Position numbers and translations under genes: made by a program. Below the pieces are notes generated by a model. That model searched no databases. It worked only from the letters and a program-made list of their open reading frames with translations, and was not told the origin of the DNA. Of a stretch of DNA of 64,000 nt, positions 8,784 through 19,430 are shown piece after piece. Where the stretch lies: assembly GCA_003439945.1 (NCBI GenBank), contig QVRM01002189.1, forward strand, positions 896,001 to 960,000, written 5' to 3'. Source of the DNA: Dermanyssus gallinae. Taxonomy: Eukaryota; Arthropoda; Arachnida; Mesostigmata; Dermanyssidae. The stretch's first letter is position 1, and each line of letters begins with the position of its first letter.

Positions 8784-9005
8784 CTATAGCAGATCAATGC
8801 TCGACAGTGGCGGAACTCCTTGGCCATTTGTCAAAGCCAGTTTCGCTTCGTTGTTAGACAGTATTGCAACCTCAGGAAGAAAAACAAACTGTGCAAAATT
8901 AGGCATGTTAGGATCATTTTCATGCGAGATCTCTCCCTTTTCGATGATGGTATTGGCAACATCCCGGTTGTAGTCTACATGCATCGGAGGCTCCGTAAGG
9001 TACAC
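8784..9005 (-). CDS. Possible upstream exon, function unknown
   Basis: This frame has the same register as 8196-8756 but is separated from it by three stops. It encodes EPPMHVDYNRDVANTIIEKG and NNEAKLALTNGQGVPPLSS. No family is recognised and the splice boundaries are not convincing. It may belong with the polyQ exon or be a decayed element. Confidence 0.2.
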   Translation of the reverse strand: MYLTEPPMHVDYNRDVANTIIEKGEISHENDPNMPNFAQFVFLPEVAILSNNEAKLALTNGQGVPPLSSIDLL

Positions 9006-9234
9006 CCACTAGCCAAGGCGCGCCTCACCGGACAGCGAGAACCCTAGATTTGGGCCACAGTCCTGACGCTTACGCAAAGCGCCAAAAGAAAAAGTGCTAT
9101 GCTTTCCTTGTGTATGCGATATATATTGAGTGCTTTGGGTAACACTGTGCGCCAAGACATCATGCATTTCGTTATAGGACGGAAACACAAAACTATAAAA
9201 CGAAATGCTTATTCATCCATATTTTTTTTTCCAA

Positions 9235-9960
9235 TTAGATTTATTTCACTCAGATTGAGTATAATATACAGTTCACGATGTTTCTTCATAATACTCTATC
9301 TTCTTCACGCTTTCGGCGAGAGAAGTAGTGTAACGATGTTTTGTTCAGCGCTGTGCATCCCACTGCATGGTACTTGGCACACCTCTTCAGGCAGAACCGG
9401 CAGGTGCACAACTCGTACTCCTCGTGAAAGGCTGCGTTTGAACATACCAGGTAGTGATAACCATGCACTATGTACCTGGTGTATACGTGGCGACTGTCAC
9501 ATGCAGGACCAGACCAAAGGTGCACGGCATTGAAAACGTCCAAACCACCGACCTCCCGTCTGGCCTGTTCGACTTTAGCTTCCCATTCAGAAATGAAACA
9601 TTCGTATGGTACTGTACGCGGCATCTTCAGCCTTAGTCGGATTGTTTCAGTAGCCGGTGGACAACCTGACATGAGATACACAAAGCGGCTCCTTGCTCGA
9701 ATAGACAAGCAAAGCACTCGCTTCATATATAATGAGAAACACCTCTCAAGCTGGTTAAAATTCGCCAGTGTGAGGTGGTTCCACGCCCTGTCAAGGCCAT
9801 ACATCAGCCCCGGAACAATCTTAAGCATGAAGAGCCTCACTGCTGAGAAAACGGACAGAATATTCATCCATATTCGGAACACCAAAACGTTTTCTAGAGC
9901 CACGATATCTCGTGATGAAAAGCCAACAAACGTTGCCAGTCAGATTGCATGGGTTTTAAA
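9235..9960 (-). pseudogene. CR1-like LINE C-terminal fragment
   Basis: A 205-codon minus-strand frame (9903 to 9286) holds the thumb and connection segment (ARSRFVYLMSG), a WEAKVE helix, the motif RYIVHGYHYLVC and the cysteine/histidine cluster CTCRFCLKRCAKYHAVGC. The downstream 3' end carries ACTCAATCTGAGTGAAATAAAT, shared with the 55.5-kb copy and including a poly(A) signal. The RT catalytic domain is missing. Confidence 0.7.
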
Positions 9961-10607
9961 AATCTCATCTGTGACTCCCAATGGTCAAAAGTCCTATAGC
10001 ATTCCTGTGGTGACGTTTGGCCGATACAGTGCAATGGTCGATGTGCTAATTATTTGATCACATTTGCTCATTCGGGCGTACTTTAGGTGTTTGTGGATAA
10101 GGCATTACACTCCTGTAGAGGAAGCCCGACATCGACATTGTATTTGCGCTGCAAATAATACCTGTCTGACAGAGCAGTATGCCTGAGGGCTCGCCTTGGT
10201 TAGTCATGTCTGTATTATGCAAAATGCAGCCAACTATTTGTTATTAACAAATCAAGTTGTATGCCACCATAATATTGGTAGTCACTACATGGTGTGTACA
10301 ATATTAGGATGCGCTTATAAGGCTAACACGCGGGCACGAAATGTTGACATTTTGGTTTCAGAGCAATCAACTACGTAGCCCCGGAATAGCTGCATATTTC
10401 CGCTGTCGAGAGGTGAGTTGCAGTGACAGGCATGGTGTATATTGTACATTGTAGACTTGTTCTTGTCTCACTACTGTGGTATCTATTGCTGCCCGTTGTG
10501 TTGAGTACTTACAACGTGGGAACTCAATCGTATTCCTCTAACATAACTTTTGTCTGAGTCATCTTTCCAGAGTTTGCTTCGTATTACATTTTCGTAGTCT
10601 ACATCCA
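9961..10607. other. Flank, no gene seen
   Basis: No coding or repeat signature is supported. The last 12 bases of this flank are the left copy of the R1 target-site duplication if counted to 10619. Confidence 0.5.
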
Positions 10608-10619
10608 GGGCCACAACAG
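10608..10619. repeat. Left target-site duplication of R1 LINE
   Basis: GGGCCACAACAG occurs here and again at 16496-16507 directly after the poly(A) tail. The pair fixes the element ends. Confidence 0.85.
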
Positions 10620-11104
10620 AGTGTAGCGCGATTCGAACGCGACGGTCGGGTCAAGCGGAGTTCTAGGAAAAGATTGTAAAATCTTAGTACGGAGCTACCG
10701 TCAGCCAGTTCTTACGTAACAGTTCGGCGCGCCCTGCTCAGGTGCACCTTTGTATAACTAACGTGCTCTTGGAAGTGACTTTTAAACGGTAGAACACTAC
10801 TCAACGTTCATTCTACGGACCCTAGACAAGTTGCGCGAAAAACAGCTGTAGAGGCATTCTCGGCTTATCACAACAAACTTGTCTGTACAAGTGGATGCGT
10901 GCGTTGCATTACTACGTTAGCTGGCAGCTGGATCTGTGTTGTGCCACCAACTGAAGCAGTGATTTGTCGTCGCTATCACTGCAGTATCGTCTTTGTGTGT
11001 GTGTGCTTTTGTTTGTTTTTTGTTTTGCTGTTGTCATCTTGGCCATCACCACCGTAAACATCACCTGGGTTGGCCAATGACTCTATTTAGCACTACCGTC
11101 TTCA

Positions 11105-11213
11105 CACAGAGCGCGTAGCCGAGTGGACAGCGCCGTTGTCTATCAAGCGGGCGCAGGACAGTTGTCCCGAGTTCAAAGCCGGAAACGGGCGTTTTTTTTT
11201 TTTTTTTTTTTTT
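11105..11213 (+). promoter_or_regulatory. tRNA-like segment in R1 5' UTR
   Basis: TAGCCGAGTGG at 11116-11126 fits a pol III A box of serine/leucine tRNA type. GAGTTCAAAGCC at 11169-11180 is a weak B box at tRNA-like spacing. A 22-T run (11192-11213) follows, as in a pol III terminator. It is either a captured tRNA-derived sequence or an internal promoter. The match is imperfect and no cloverleaf was computed. Confidence 0.4.
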
Positions 11214-11347
11214 CGAGAGGATTAACATTAAAGTTATTTTTTATTTCATTATTATTTTTGTTTTGCAAGTTTCGTGCCGAGTGGGCATAGAAACACGTCT
11301 ATATATAAAAAAAATCCTCATTTAGCAATTACCCTTCTGGGCTAGCA

Positions 11348-13294
11348 ATGCTTGTGGGCGACTCGCCTGTACGCAATGAACCGGACAAGGAGCCGCCCGA
11401 CGAGCCAGGCCAGGATAGCCAAGCAATGCAACAGGCGAGTCAAACCGGCAGTGATAACTACGCACCGGAAGAAAACTCAGACGAGGTGGATGAACCGAGG
11501 TGTCCTCGACTAGCGCAAGCACTGCGCCTAATAGAAGACATATATAAGGTCACTGCTAGTCTGAAGAATATGCATCTCGTTGTCAAAAGCTCATCGGAGA
11601 AACTAAGATTCGTAATCAGAGATATGGTGAGGGCAGAGAAGATGAAGGACGCCGACGAACGGCAACAAACCGATTTGCTCCCTAACGAGTCAAGAGATGT
11701 TGCCTGCCAGTGCACGCCGGATATGCTAAGTACGCACGGCAAGATAAAGGTCATAGACGATCTTATCAAGAACTGCGAAACAGCAGATGATCTAAAGGAT
11801 CTTCTAATAAAGGAGTGGCCCTGCGGCGCGTTTAACAACGTGTATCAGCTCAAAACAAGCATATTAAAGGATAGTCCTCTTCGACTCCTCATAGCACGAA
11901 GTGAGGACCCGGCTGACTCCGTTGTCTGGAAAAATGTGGCCTCGCAGTTTCAAGGAATAGCAGGGGAAGCTGGGAAGAAAGTTAGTACCGTGCTGTCGAG
12001 CCTTATTAAGGAGACGCAGAACGACGGACGAACCATTGCACGAGCTCTGGTGGCGATCCGGTTGCCAAAGGACTCGGGGCAGTGAGAAGACCTCGAGCTT
12101 ATAGAGAAGGTAATTGAACGAGCCAACGAGCTCTTGGGGAATACAGAGGAGCTACGCGTAGCAGGGGCAATCCCGTGCTACATGACTAGTCAAGGCGAGG
12201 TAAGGGGCGTTAAAAAGCTTCTTGAATGTGTGGCCCGGAAACACAACGTTTGCGTAGCAGTGACATCTGGGAGAAACAGAAAAGAGGATTCTGCCAAACG
12301 AGAAAGACGTGCCAGAAAGGCACCGAGTGGCACGTCCATACTTGTCCATAAGGAGGACGGTGTCTCCTACGCAGACACCTTGAAGCGATTATGTAACAAC
12401 ATTGATCCCGCACAATACAACGTGAAGGTCACTGGGGTGCAACGGCTTGCCAGCGGGGACATGCGGCTAAGGGTCGCAGAAACAACAGAGGGCGCATCGG
12501 CACATTTCTTTGATGCACTAAAATCAAAAGGAGACGCCAATGTATCGACCGACCACTCTGCACTAAAAAAAATTATAGTAAGGAATCTGCTCGAAGGTAC
12601 AAACCGGGAAGATGTCGACCAAGCAATTAGACATACCGCCAGCGTTGCTGGCCTCTTGCTTGTAGAAGAACCACAGAAAGGAGCCAACGGCCGGTGGTCG
12701 GCTCTGGCCCGAATGAACTCATCCGACTTCGCAAAGCTGATGAGGGTTGGACGGATCCAGATTGGCTGGTCGTCCTGTCCCATTTCAGAATGGGTCAGCG
12801 TGCCGACATGCCAGAAATGCCAGAGAGTTGGGCACCAGGCTCAATCTTGTACATTCGAAGAAGTCACGGTCAAACGATGTCATAAGTGCGGCACCCTGGG
12901 TCACGTCGCAAAGGATTGCGAGGGGTCTCTCTCATGTTATAACTGCGGGGTACCCGGGCATGCAGCCAACTCTGCAGCCTGCCCGGGATATAGAATGAAG
13001 ATCGCCGAGGCCAGGCGCCATTTGGACCAAGCAGGCCCTCGACGGAAAATGCAAAACTGTCCTTTAACAACAACCAAGGAAATCCGTCCTCTTCCACAAG
13101 CGGAGTCGCCACCTACCCTTGAACCCACGGAAGATGTTGCGCTGAGCGGGCAAAGCCCTCCTGCGGATACGCCTACTGTCGACGCAGACGGTTTTAGGCC
13201 GGTTATTTCGCGAAAGAACCGCAAAAGAGGACAGCAATCTCCGACTGATGATCAACGGTTAGCCAAATTTCAGCACTCAAATGATGCGAATTAA
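11348..13294 (+). CDS. R1 ORF1 (Gag-like nucleic-acid-binding protein)
   Basis: Reading frame of about 649 codons from ATG 11348, with one in-frame TGA at 12083-12085; the frame continues in the same register on both sides. ORF1 proteins bind element RNA and form ribonucleoprotein particles. Three CCHC zinc knuckles lie near residues 488-545: CQKCQRVGHQAQSC, CHKCGTLGHVAKDC and CYNCGVPGHAANSAAC. This three-knuckle arrangement is characteristic of R1, I and Jockey-group ORF1. The N-terminal half is acidic to mixed, with helices. The 3' end overlaps the ORF2 start by 14 bp in another frame, implying reinitiation or frameshifting. TGA could be a point mutation or a read-through site; mutation is more likely. 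Confidence 0.9.
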
Positions 13295-16279
13295 GGTTAT
13301 TCAATTAAACTGTAACAGGAGCCGCGGAGCTCATCTAATGCTAGACGAAATAGTGTCTAGGAGGAGCACTGCACTCTCTCTGCTTAGCGAGCCTAACGTG
13401 AAACTGGCAAAGAAGAACCAGGCGACCTGGGTTGTGGATGCTCAGACCAGTACCTGCATTGTGCATAATCTGCCATCATGTCTCCGAGTTACGGGCTGTG
13501 GAAGAGGATCAAATTTTACATGGATAGACGTGGACGGCGTCGGTCGTTTCTACTCATGTTACAGCAGTCCAAACGGCACGCTGGACGACTTGTAGGGCCT
13601 GCTCGAGGAGATGACAACGTCAGCGAAAGATTGCCCTCTACCACTAGTGGTCTTTACTGGAGACTTTAACGCAGCCTCGACAACATGGGGGGCAACCAAC
13701 ACTAACAGAAGAGGCAGAGTTGTTCTTGAGTGGTTAGCAATGCATGACCTTGTTGTTCTCAATAAAGGAAACGACCCTACCTTCCACCGCGGGGGAACTG
13801 AGTCGCACATCGATTTGACGATCTGTAAGAGAAGCCACGTTTTTAAGATTTCAAATTGGACCATACTACTTGACGAAGAGAACCTGAGCGATCACTATTG
13901 TATAGAATTTGACGTCGAAGGAACCACCCCATTAGCAGCCCTTTCTGCCCCGGTTAGGCCAACCCGGCTAAAGCCACCTGACAACAGGGAGCTGCAAAGG
14001 AGGCTGGCAAAAATACTTAAAGTAAAGGGTGAACCTGAAACCGCTCAAGAGCTTCAGAACGTTCTGGAGGAAGCGTGCAAGACGCCAAGCAAGAGGCGAA
14101 CGCATCCAAAGCGACTACGTCCAGTTTCGCCGAAGTATTGGTGGAACGGAGAGATCGCGGAAGCCCGCAGACGCTGCATCTACGCCAGGCGGAGATTCAC
14201 CAGGGCAAGGCGCAGTAGAAGGAATAACATAATCATTGCGCAATTGCAAAGCGAATTTAGAAGATTTAGGGCCACTCTACGCAAAACTATAGATGAAAGC
14301 AAGGAACGATGCCATAAGGAATTCTTGTCGGGAATAGAAAACGACCCGTGGGGACGACCGTACAAGCTGATCCGTGGCAAGACAAAAACAAGAAAGAGCG
14401 CTAACCTTTCCCCGGACGAACGCCGACGGGTAATAGAAACGCTTTTCCCTCGACATCCATCCCTCAACAGGACGCCTTTCGAAGCGGGTGCGGACGAGAG
14501 ACCAGTCCAAGGGGTGACTCTAGAGGAGGTCCGTACAGCGGGAGAGAGACTGAAGACCGGAAAAGCACCAGGGCCTGATGGTATACCGGCTTCCGCCGTA
14601 AAAGTTCTCTTTAAAGAGTTTCCTGAAGTAGTTTCTCACGTTGCCACACGGATACTCAGATCCGGACGCTTGCCTCTGATTTGGAAGAAGGCCAACCTTG
14701 TGCTTATTCCCAAAATGAACGGCACCTACCGACCAATCTGCCTAGTCAGTACACTGGCCAAGGGTATTGAGGCGATTATAGAAAACCGTTTGCGATTATT
14801 CGCAGAAGAACGCGGCCTTCTTTCACCGAATCAGTTCGGATTTCGCAAAGGCCGCTCGTGTCTGACCGCAATACAGCGGGTCGTTGCTAAGGCGGAAGAT
14901 CTACGACAATCCCCGGCAAGGTCCAGGAATCTTCTCATTGTCGTACTGCTGGATGTTAAGAATGCTTTCAACAGCTTACCCTGGAGGGTGATACTGGGGA
15001 CGCTCAAGAGAAAAAGAGTTCCGAACTACCTTTGTCGAATTGTCTCGGACTACCTGAACGAACGACGGGTAGACAATGAGGGATCCGAATTTGAAATGAC
15101 AGCTGGAGTTCCCCAGGGTTCCATCTTGGGTCCTCTTTTATGGAACTTGGCGTACGACGATGTCCTACGCTTAAGTAACCTACCAGAAGGGACAGAGCTA
15201 CTTGCGTATGCGGACGACCTTGCAGTCGTAGTACAGGGCAGCACCACCCAGCAACTGGAACTTAGAGCCAATGACGCCCTGGCCGAGATTTCCGTCTGGA
15301 TGAGGGGAGCGGGTTTGACGCTGGCTCCTGCCAAAAGCGAGGGAGTCATCCTCCTTGGCCCAAGAGGGTGTGCTCTCCCAAAGCTAATCTTGAACGGCCA
15401 GGATATTCGAGTGGTTCAATCAGCCCGCTATCTGGGAATGCATCTGGACAGAGGCCTGCGAGGAACACCTCATCTCCGCTTGGCTGCAGAGAAAGCCACT
15501 AAAGTTTCACACGACATCGCCCGGCTGATGCCGAATACATTCGGACCGCGAGAATCAACGCGACGCCTTCTTATGTCGGTTGCCGAGTCGATTATGTTAT
15601 TCGCGGCCCCTGTGTGGCCACTAACCACACTGACTCTAACCCGCAACAGGGCGCTAATGCGCAAGACCCAAAGAATCGCGGCTTTACGGATTACGATGGC
15701 TTACAAGACGGTCAGCACAGCGGCTGTCCTTGTACTGGCTAGTACGATCCCTTGGGACCTGAAGGCCGACGAACGTCGTCGCTTGTGGGCGGAACCGACA
15801 AGCAATAAGGAAGAAGAAAGGGAAAAAACGTTGATTTATTGGCAAAATGAATGGGACGCTATACAGGACGGGGCACCTGGGGCCCGTGTAAAGGCTCTGA
15901 TCCCTGACGTTAAGGCGTGGATTAACCGGCCCGGCGGCGAGTTGACACACCACGTGACTCAAGTGCTCACAGGGCATGGCAACTTGAGAGTTACCTCTTT
16001 AGAATAGGAAAAGCAGATACGCCACTCTGCAAGCACTGTGAAGGAACAACGGAGGACACGCCGGAACACACAATATTGCTGTGCCCGGCGTGGGCTCCAT
16101 TACGCAAGGACATAACCACAGCAAGTGACGGCAGTCTTAAGAAGCTGGCACACCTTCTTATGTACTCACGTAATGACTGGAATCTTATAGCTCGAACAAT
16201 CGAACGTATTATGCACGCCAAAGAAGAGAAGAATCGTTTTTACTTGACAAGGCCCCGTGAGGCACTCCAGGGCAGCTAA
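13281..16279 (+). CDS. R1 ORF2 (AP endonuclease-reverse transcriptase)
   Basis: ORF2 of about 1,000 codons starts at ATG 13281 within the end of ORF1. The N-terminal APE-type endonuclease shows QLNCNRSRGAH, LLSEPN, VVFTGDFNAASTTWG (GDFNA) and NLSDHYCIEF (SDH), so the nicking residues are present. RT motifs follow: KTGKAPGPDGIPASAVK, a PQGSILGPLLWNLAYDDVL palm segment and YADD near 15205-15216. The C-terminal zinc finger CKHCEGTTEDTPEHTILLC follows at 16023-16079. Breaks: an in-frame TAG at 13593-13595, and one missing base near 15990 that moves the finger to another frame. All catalytic motifs survive, so this copy died recently. Confidence 0.9.
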
Positions 16280-16495
16280 GATAAGGACGCTACTATTTAC
16301 CCCCCCTCAATTGTTTGAAGTATTGCTTGCGCAGTTCCCAGTTGAGTGTGGGGATGGGGACATGACTGGTTTTTAGTGGGTTGGAGCCCCACACTACCGG
16401 CCCACATTTGCAGTGAGCTTTCCTGCCGTGGTGTCCGTGTGTGCGAACCGCATTTCCCAGTTAGTCCCTCAAAAAAAAAAAAAAAAAAAAAAAAA
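16280..16495 (+). other. R1 3' UTR and poly(A)
   Basis: The UTR contains GGTTTTTAGTGGGT followed by GAGCCCCACACTACC, a module shared with other R1 copies here (37230, 26640 minus, 45000 minus, 54295). It ends in 25 A residues. Confidence 0.8.
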
Positions 16496-16507
16496 GGGCC
16501 ACAACAG
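16496..16507. repeat. Right target-site duplication of R1 LINE
   Basis: GGGCCACAACAG follows the last A of the tail and repeats 10608-10619 exactly. Confidence 0.85.
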
Positions 16508-17200
16508 GAAACCTCTGTTCGTTACTGCGAAATCGTGAGCTCGACAGCCTGGATCGGTGATGCACTGCGCCATGCGACCTCGTATAGAGGTGGTTATACG
16601 GCGTTTTTGCAGAAACGCTTGAACATATTCTCCTAAAGTGCCACGTTCTGGTGCTTATACACCACTCGCACTCGAAGGCAGTTATAACATAACCTGGGTT
16701 CATCTGGCTCCAAACTAACAGTGTGAGCACTGTAGGCCCGAAGGACTGACACGATCGGTCAGCAATAACAGATCAAAATTATTTTCATATTATTATAAAC
16801 CGAGTTTTACCACCTCTGTCTACGTGATTGCGTGTTGCCTGTAGGCCCACGTAATTTTTTTAAATATGCGGTTTAATATATGTAAGTCAGGACAGATGAA
16901 ATAAATAATCTTGCACACCTGGAGCAGCGAACTATCAGCAAATGAATGTTGTAGAGGCGGACTTGTCCGTAACGTTCCAGGAAACGACCAGTTTGAAGGC
17001 GTTATACTGGCTATTGGATAAATTCTTCATCAACCTTTGCGACGAATGTGGGTCACGGGACATAACCTTCTCTCACGAAGAGAAAAGACCGCCGTGTACT
17101 CCTTCTAAAAGTGCACAACTACCCGGCCCAAAACACTTCTTCCGCTGAGAAATTCGCAAATACAAAACACGCGAACACAACACGGGTTGTCGGTAGTAGC
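16508..17200. other. Flank, no gene seen
   Basis: Pre-insertion flank of the R1. A short frame at 16942-17148 has no recognisable content. Confidence 0.5.
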
Positions 17201-17266
17201 TGTGACTCTCTTCCCATGTGATGCGTGCGAACAAATATCCACGCATCACATGGGAAGAGAGTCACA
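17201..17266. repeat. Perfect 27-bp inverted repeat, 12-nt loop
   Basis: Bases 17201-17227 and 17240-17266 are exact reverse complements, beginning TGTGACTCTCTTCCC and ending GGGAAGAGAGTCACA. The loop is CGAACAAATATC. Confidence 0.95.
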
Positions 17267-17370
17267 TAGGTCACTTTCCTCGCAAATTGAACGAAGTTGG
17301 TCAGATGAAGCTCCCTAATAGTATTTTATTCCCTTGGTATTATTCAATTTTGCTAGTAGTCATTTTCGGA

Positions 17371-18210
17371 AGAAGTCGTTTTTATGTCCAACAGGCATTG
17401 GCAAGACTCTCCGCGTACACACAAGGTACCGGCCTGACAATCAACCTTGATAAAACGGAAGCTATGAAATTCCGCCGGGGAGGGCGACTAGCCGAATCCG
17501 ACCCACTTCGTATAGGGCCAACGATCTTTGAGTATGTGAATAGCTTCAAGTACTTGGGGGTGGTACTACCTACCAACGGCCGATGCTTCAAAGAGCACCT
17601 TAAGGACAGGGTCAGGCGAGCCTTGGTTGCGTGTGTTGGGGTGCAGACGCCATCGAAGCTATCGCTACAGTCAGCAATGGCCTTGTTCGAGATGAAAGTT
17701 GCACATGTTGCTGCATACGGAATTCAAGTGATCTGGGAGTACCTTTCGGCGTCGCAGCTTGAGGTGCTCGATCGTATAAAGCCAGCATTTCTCAAACGTG
17801 TCATGGGGCTGCACCGCTCAACACAAAACAGATTAGGTTACCTCTTGGGTGACAGGCCGCTTTTTATAGAAGATCTTAAACGACATTTCGGCCTTCCGAC
17901 TACTTTAGCTTACTTAGAGTTCAATAGCTTATGGAAGCGGAAGATGGCAGAAATCGACCTGAATTCTATGATACGGGTGCAATGAGCAACGACGCATGGA
18001 AGAAACTTAACAGGACCAATAGGCATATTGTAACGCGTTTTGTGGTTCATGGATATCACCACATTCTCTGCGGAACATTAGCTTTTCATGTCCCGTGGGA
18101 TATCTGTATTTGGAGTAGGTGCGGGAACTTTTGCGCCAGGTACCACGCAGCGTCATGCCCAGAAGTGACTTCGCAAGGGAGTCTCGCTCTAATGGAGGGG
18201 TCTCAATAGC
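17371..18210 (+). pseudogene. CR1-like LINE fragment, RT thumb to C-terminus
   Basis: The frame begins after the YADD motif, with FYVQQALARLSAYTQGTGLT, then TEAMKFRRGGRL, FKYLGV and RIKPAFLKRVMGLHRSTQNR. A frameshift near 17940 moves the rest to a second frame, which has MSNDAWKKLNRTNRH, VHGYHHILC and CGNFCARYHAASC. It parallels 31200-32014 closely. The EN and catalytic RT parts are missing. Confidence 0.75.
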
Positions 18211-18286
18211 GTATTATTTTATCATGAGTTCATCGGAAAAAAGATTGTCCTCGATGTATATTTGAATACGGAACAGGCATGCGTAT

Positions 18287-18299
18287 ACTAATAATAATA
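18287..18299. repeat. (AAT)n run before RLE-LINE copy
   Basis: TAATAATAATAA lies immediately 5' of the truncated RLE-LINE start. Confidence 0.7.
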
Positions 18300-18300
18300 A

Positions 18301-18943
18301 GTCCTTAAGTGCAGGGCATGTGGAAAAACAGTGGATAAGGACAGACTGCACCCTCTAAGCTGCTCTAAGAGCCTTGGTTGGACGCTCAGAAACGCGGAAA
18401 TCAACGCAGTCTTAAAGAAGGCTCTTCGTAGAGCCGGCATACCAAGCACCCTAGAGCCCAGGTTGGGCTTCGAAGACGACAAAAGACCCGACGGCGTCAC
18501 CATTCCGCCATGGTCTAAGGGCAAATGCCTGGTATGGGATGCCACGGTAACATGTACAGTGGCTCCGTCATACTTGATGCATAGCGCTACCCGGTCAGGG
18601 TGGGTTGCCGAACATGCTGAGATCGCAAAAAAACGCAAATACTCTGACCTGGAGAAAAGATACCACTTCGTACCCGTAGCCATGGAAACGATGGGCCCAA
18701 TCAGCAAAAACACAAGTATCTTCCTCAAAGACCTAGGTATCAAAATCAGTGCTAACACGGGTGACCAGCGCGAGGGTGAGTATCTACGTCAGCAACTCTC
18801 GCTCGCAGTGTGTAGGGGAAACGCCACCGCTGTCATCGGCTCTATAGATTGAGGAGCGGTGGTGAGCCTAGGCGGGTACACGTTTAGATCCCACAATTGT
18901 AGAGAAACACCGAAAAATTGAATAAATAATAATAATAATAATT
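18301..18943 (+). mobile_element. RLE-type LINE 3' fragment with (AAT)n tail
   Basis: A 5'-truncated copy starts at the C-terminal zinc finger CRACGKTVDKDRLHPLSC, continues through the endonuclease-like domain to a stop at 18850, and ends in a 3' UTR and an (AAT)n tail (18921-18942). It lies between two (AAT)n runs. Confidence 0.65.
18331..18852 (+). pseudogene. Restriction-like endonuclease domain of a LINE
   Basis: About 174 codons read AEINAVLKKALRRAG, DDKRPDGVTIPPWSKGKCLV, WDATVTCTVAPSY, AEIAKKRKYSDLEKR and LSLAVCRGNAT. The arrangement RPD ... (V/L)xWDATV ... K-x-x-KY matches the PD-(D/E)XK restriction-like endonuclease of R2-type LINEs, placed after a CCHC finger as in R2. Predicted role: cleave the chromosomal target. 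D in RPD, D in WDAT and the KxxKY lysine are present, so the domain is not obviously dead even though the element is truncated. The clade is not settled. Confidence 0.6.
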
Positions 18944-19430
18944 TTTCAGAGAGGGCGAGAAGAGACCTGACGGTCTGACCTTAACTCCATTCGAGCGCGC
19001 ATGCATGCTGGTTTGGGACGCGACAGTTACTGACTCATTACCCCTTTAATGGTCAGTGCTGGCGCGGCTCAGGCTGGTCATGCATCGGCTCTCGCCGAGG
19101 CAGGCAAGGTTAGGAAGTACCAGAACATCGGTTACCCGTACGAGTTGCCTTCGAGACCCTTGGCGGGCCGGGTCCGTCTACTCGCAGTTTGCTACAGAAG
19201 GTCGGGAAGCGGCTAATTCTAGCCAGCGGAGATAAGCGAGCAAGTGATTTCCTCAGATAGCGTCTGTCGCTGGATGTGCAACGGGGCAATGCGGCCTCGG
19301 TTCGAGGAACCCTCCAGATATGGCTGGTCCCTAAACTGGACCCCCCGTAATGGCGCACACGTTCGCAGGGACCCAAATGTCATGGTCCGACCGTGAATGA
19401 TTGATTACACTAAATAAAAATGTATATTAG
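18944..19430 (+). mobile_element. Second RLE-type LINE 3' fragment
   Basis: Directly after the (AAT)n tail, codons read KRPDGLTLTPFERACMLV and WDATVTDSL, then a frameshifted AEAGKVRKYQNI and a damaged QRLSLDVQRGNAASVRGTL-like end. It is closer to the 42.5-kb copy (LTLTPFERGRMLVWDATVTD) than to its neighbour at 18.3 kb, so it is another subfamily. Several stops and frameshifts make it dead. Confidence 0.6.

Larger units (their letters stand above)
10620..16495 (+). mobile_element. Full-length R1-clade LINE
   Basis: The 5.9-kb element is bounded by a 12-bp direct repeat, has a 728-bp 5' UTR, overlapping gag-like ORF1 and EN-RT ORF2, a 3' UTR and a 25-A tail (16471-16495). The coding region has only two in-frame stops and one frameshift, so the insertion is recent. 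R1 elements insert by target-primed reverse transcription. Canonical R1 targets 28S rDNA, but the flanks here do not look ribosomal, so this member appears to have relaxed or different targeting. Confidence 0.9.

Noticed and set aside
11458..11838. Minus-strand 126-codon frame
   Set aside because: Antisense shadow of the R1 ORF1.
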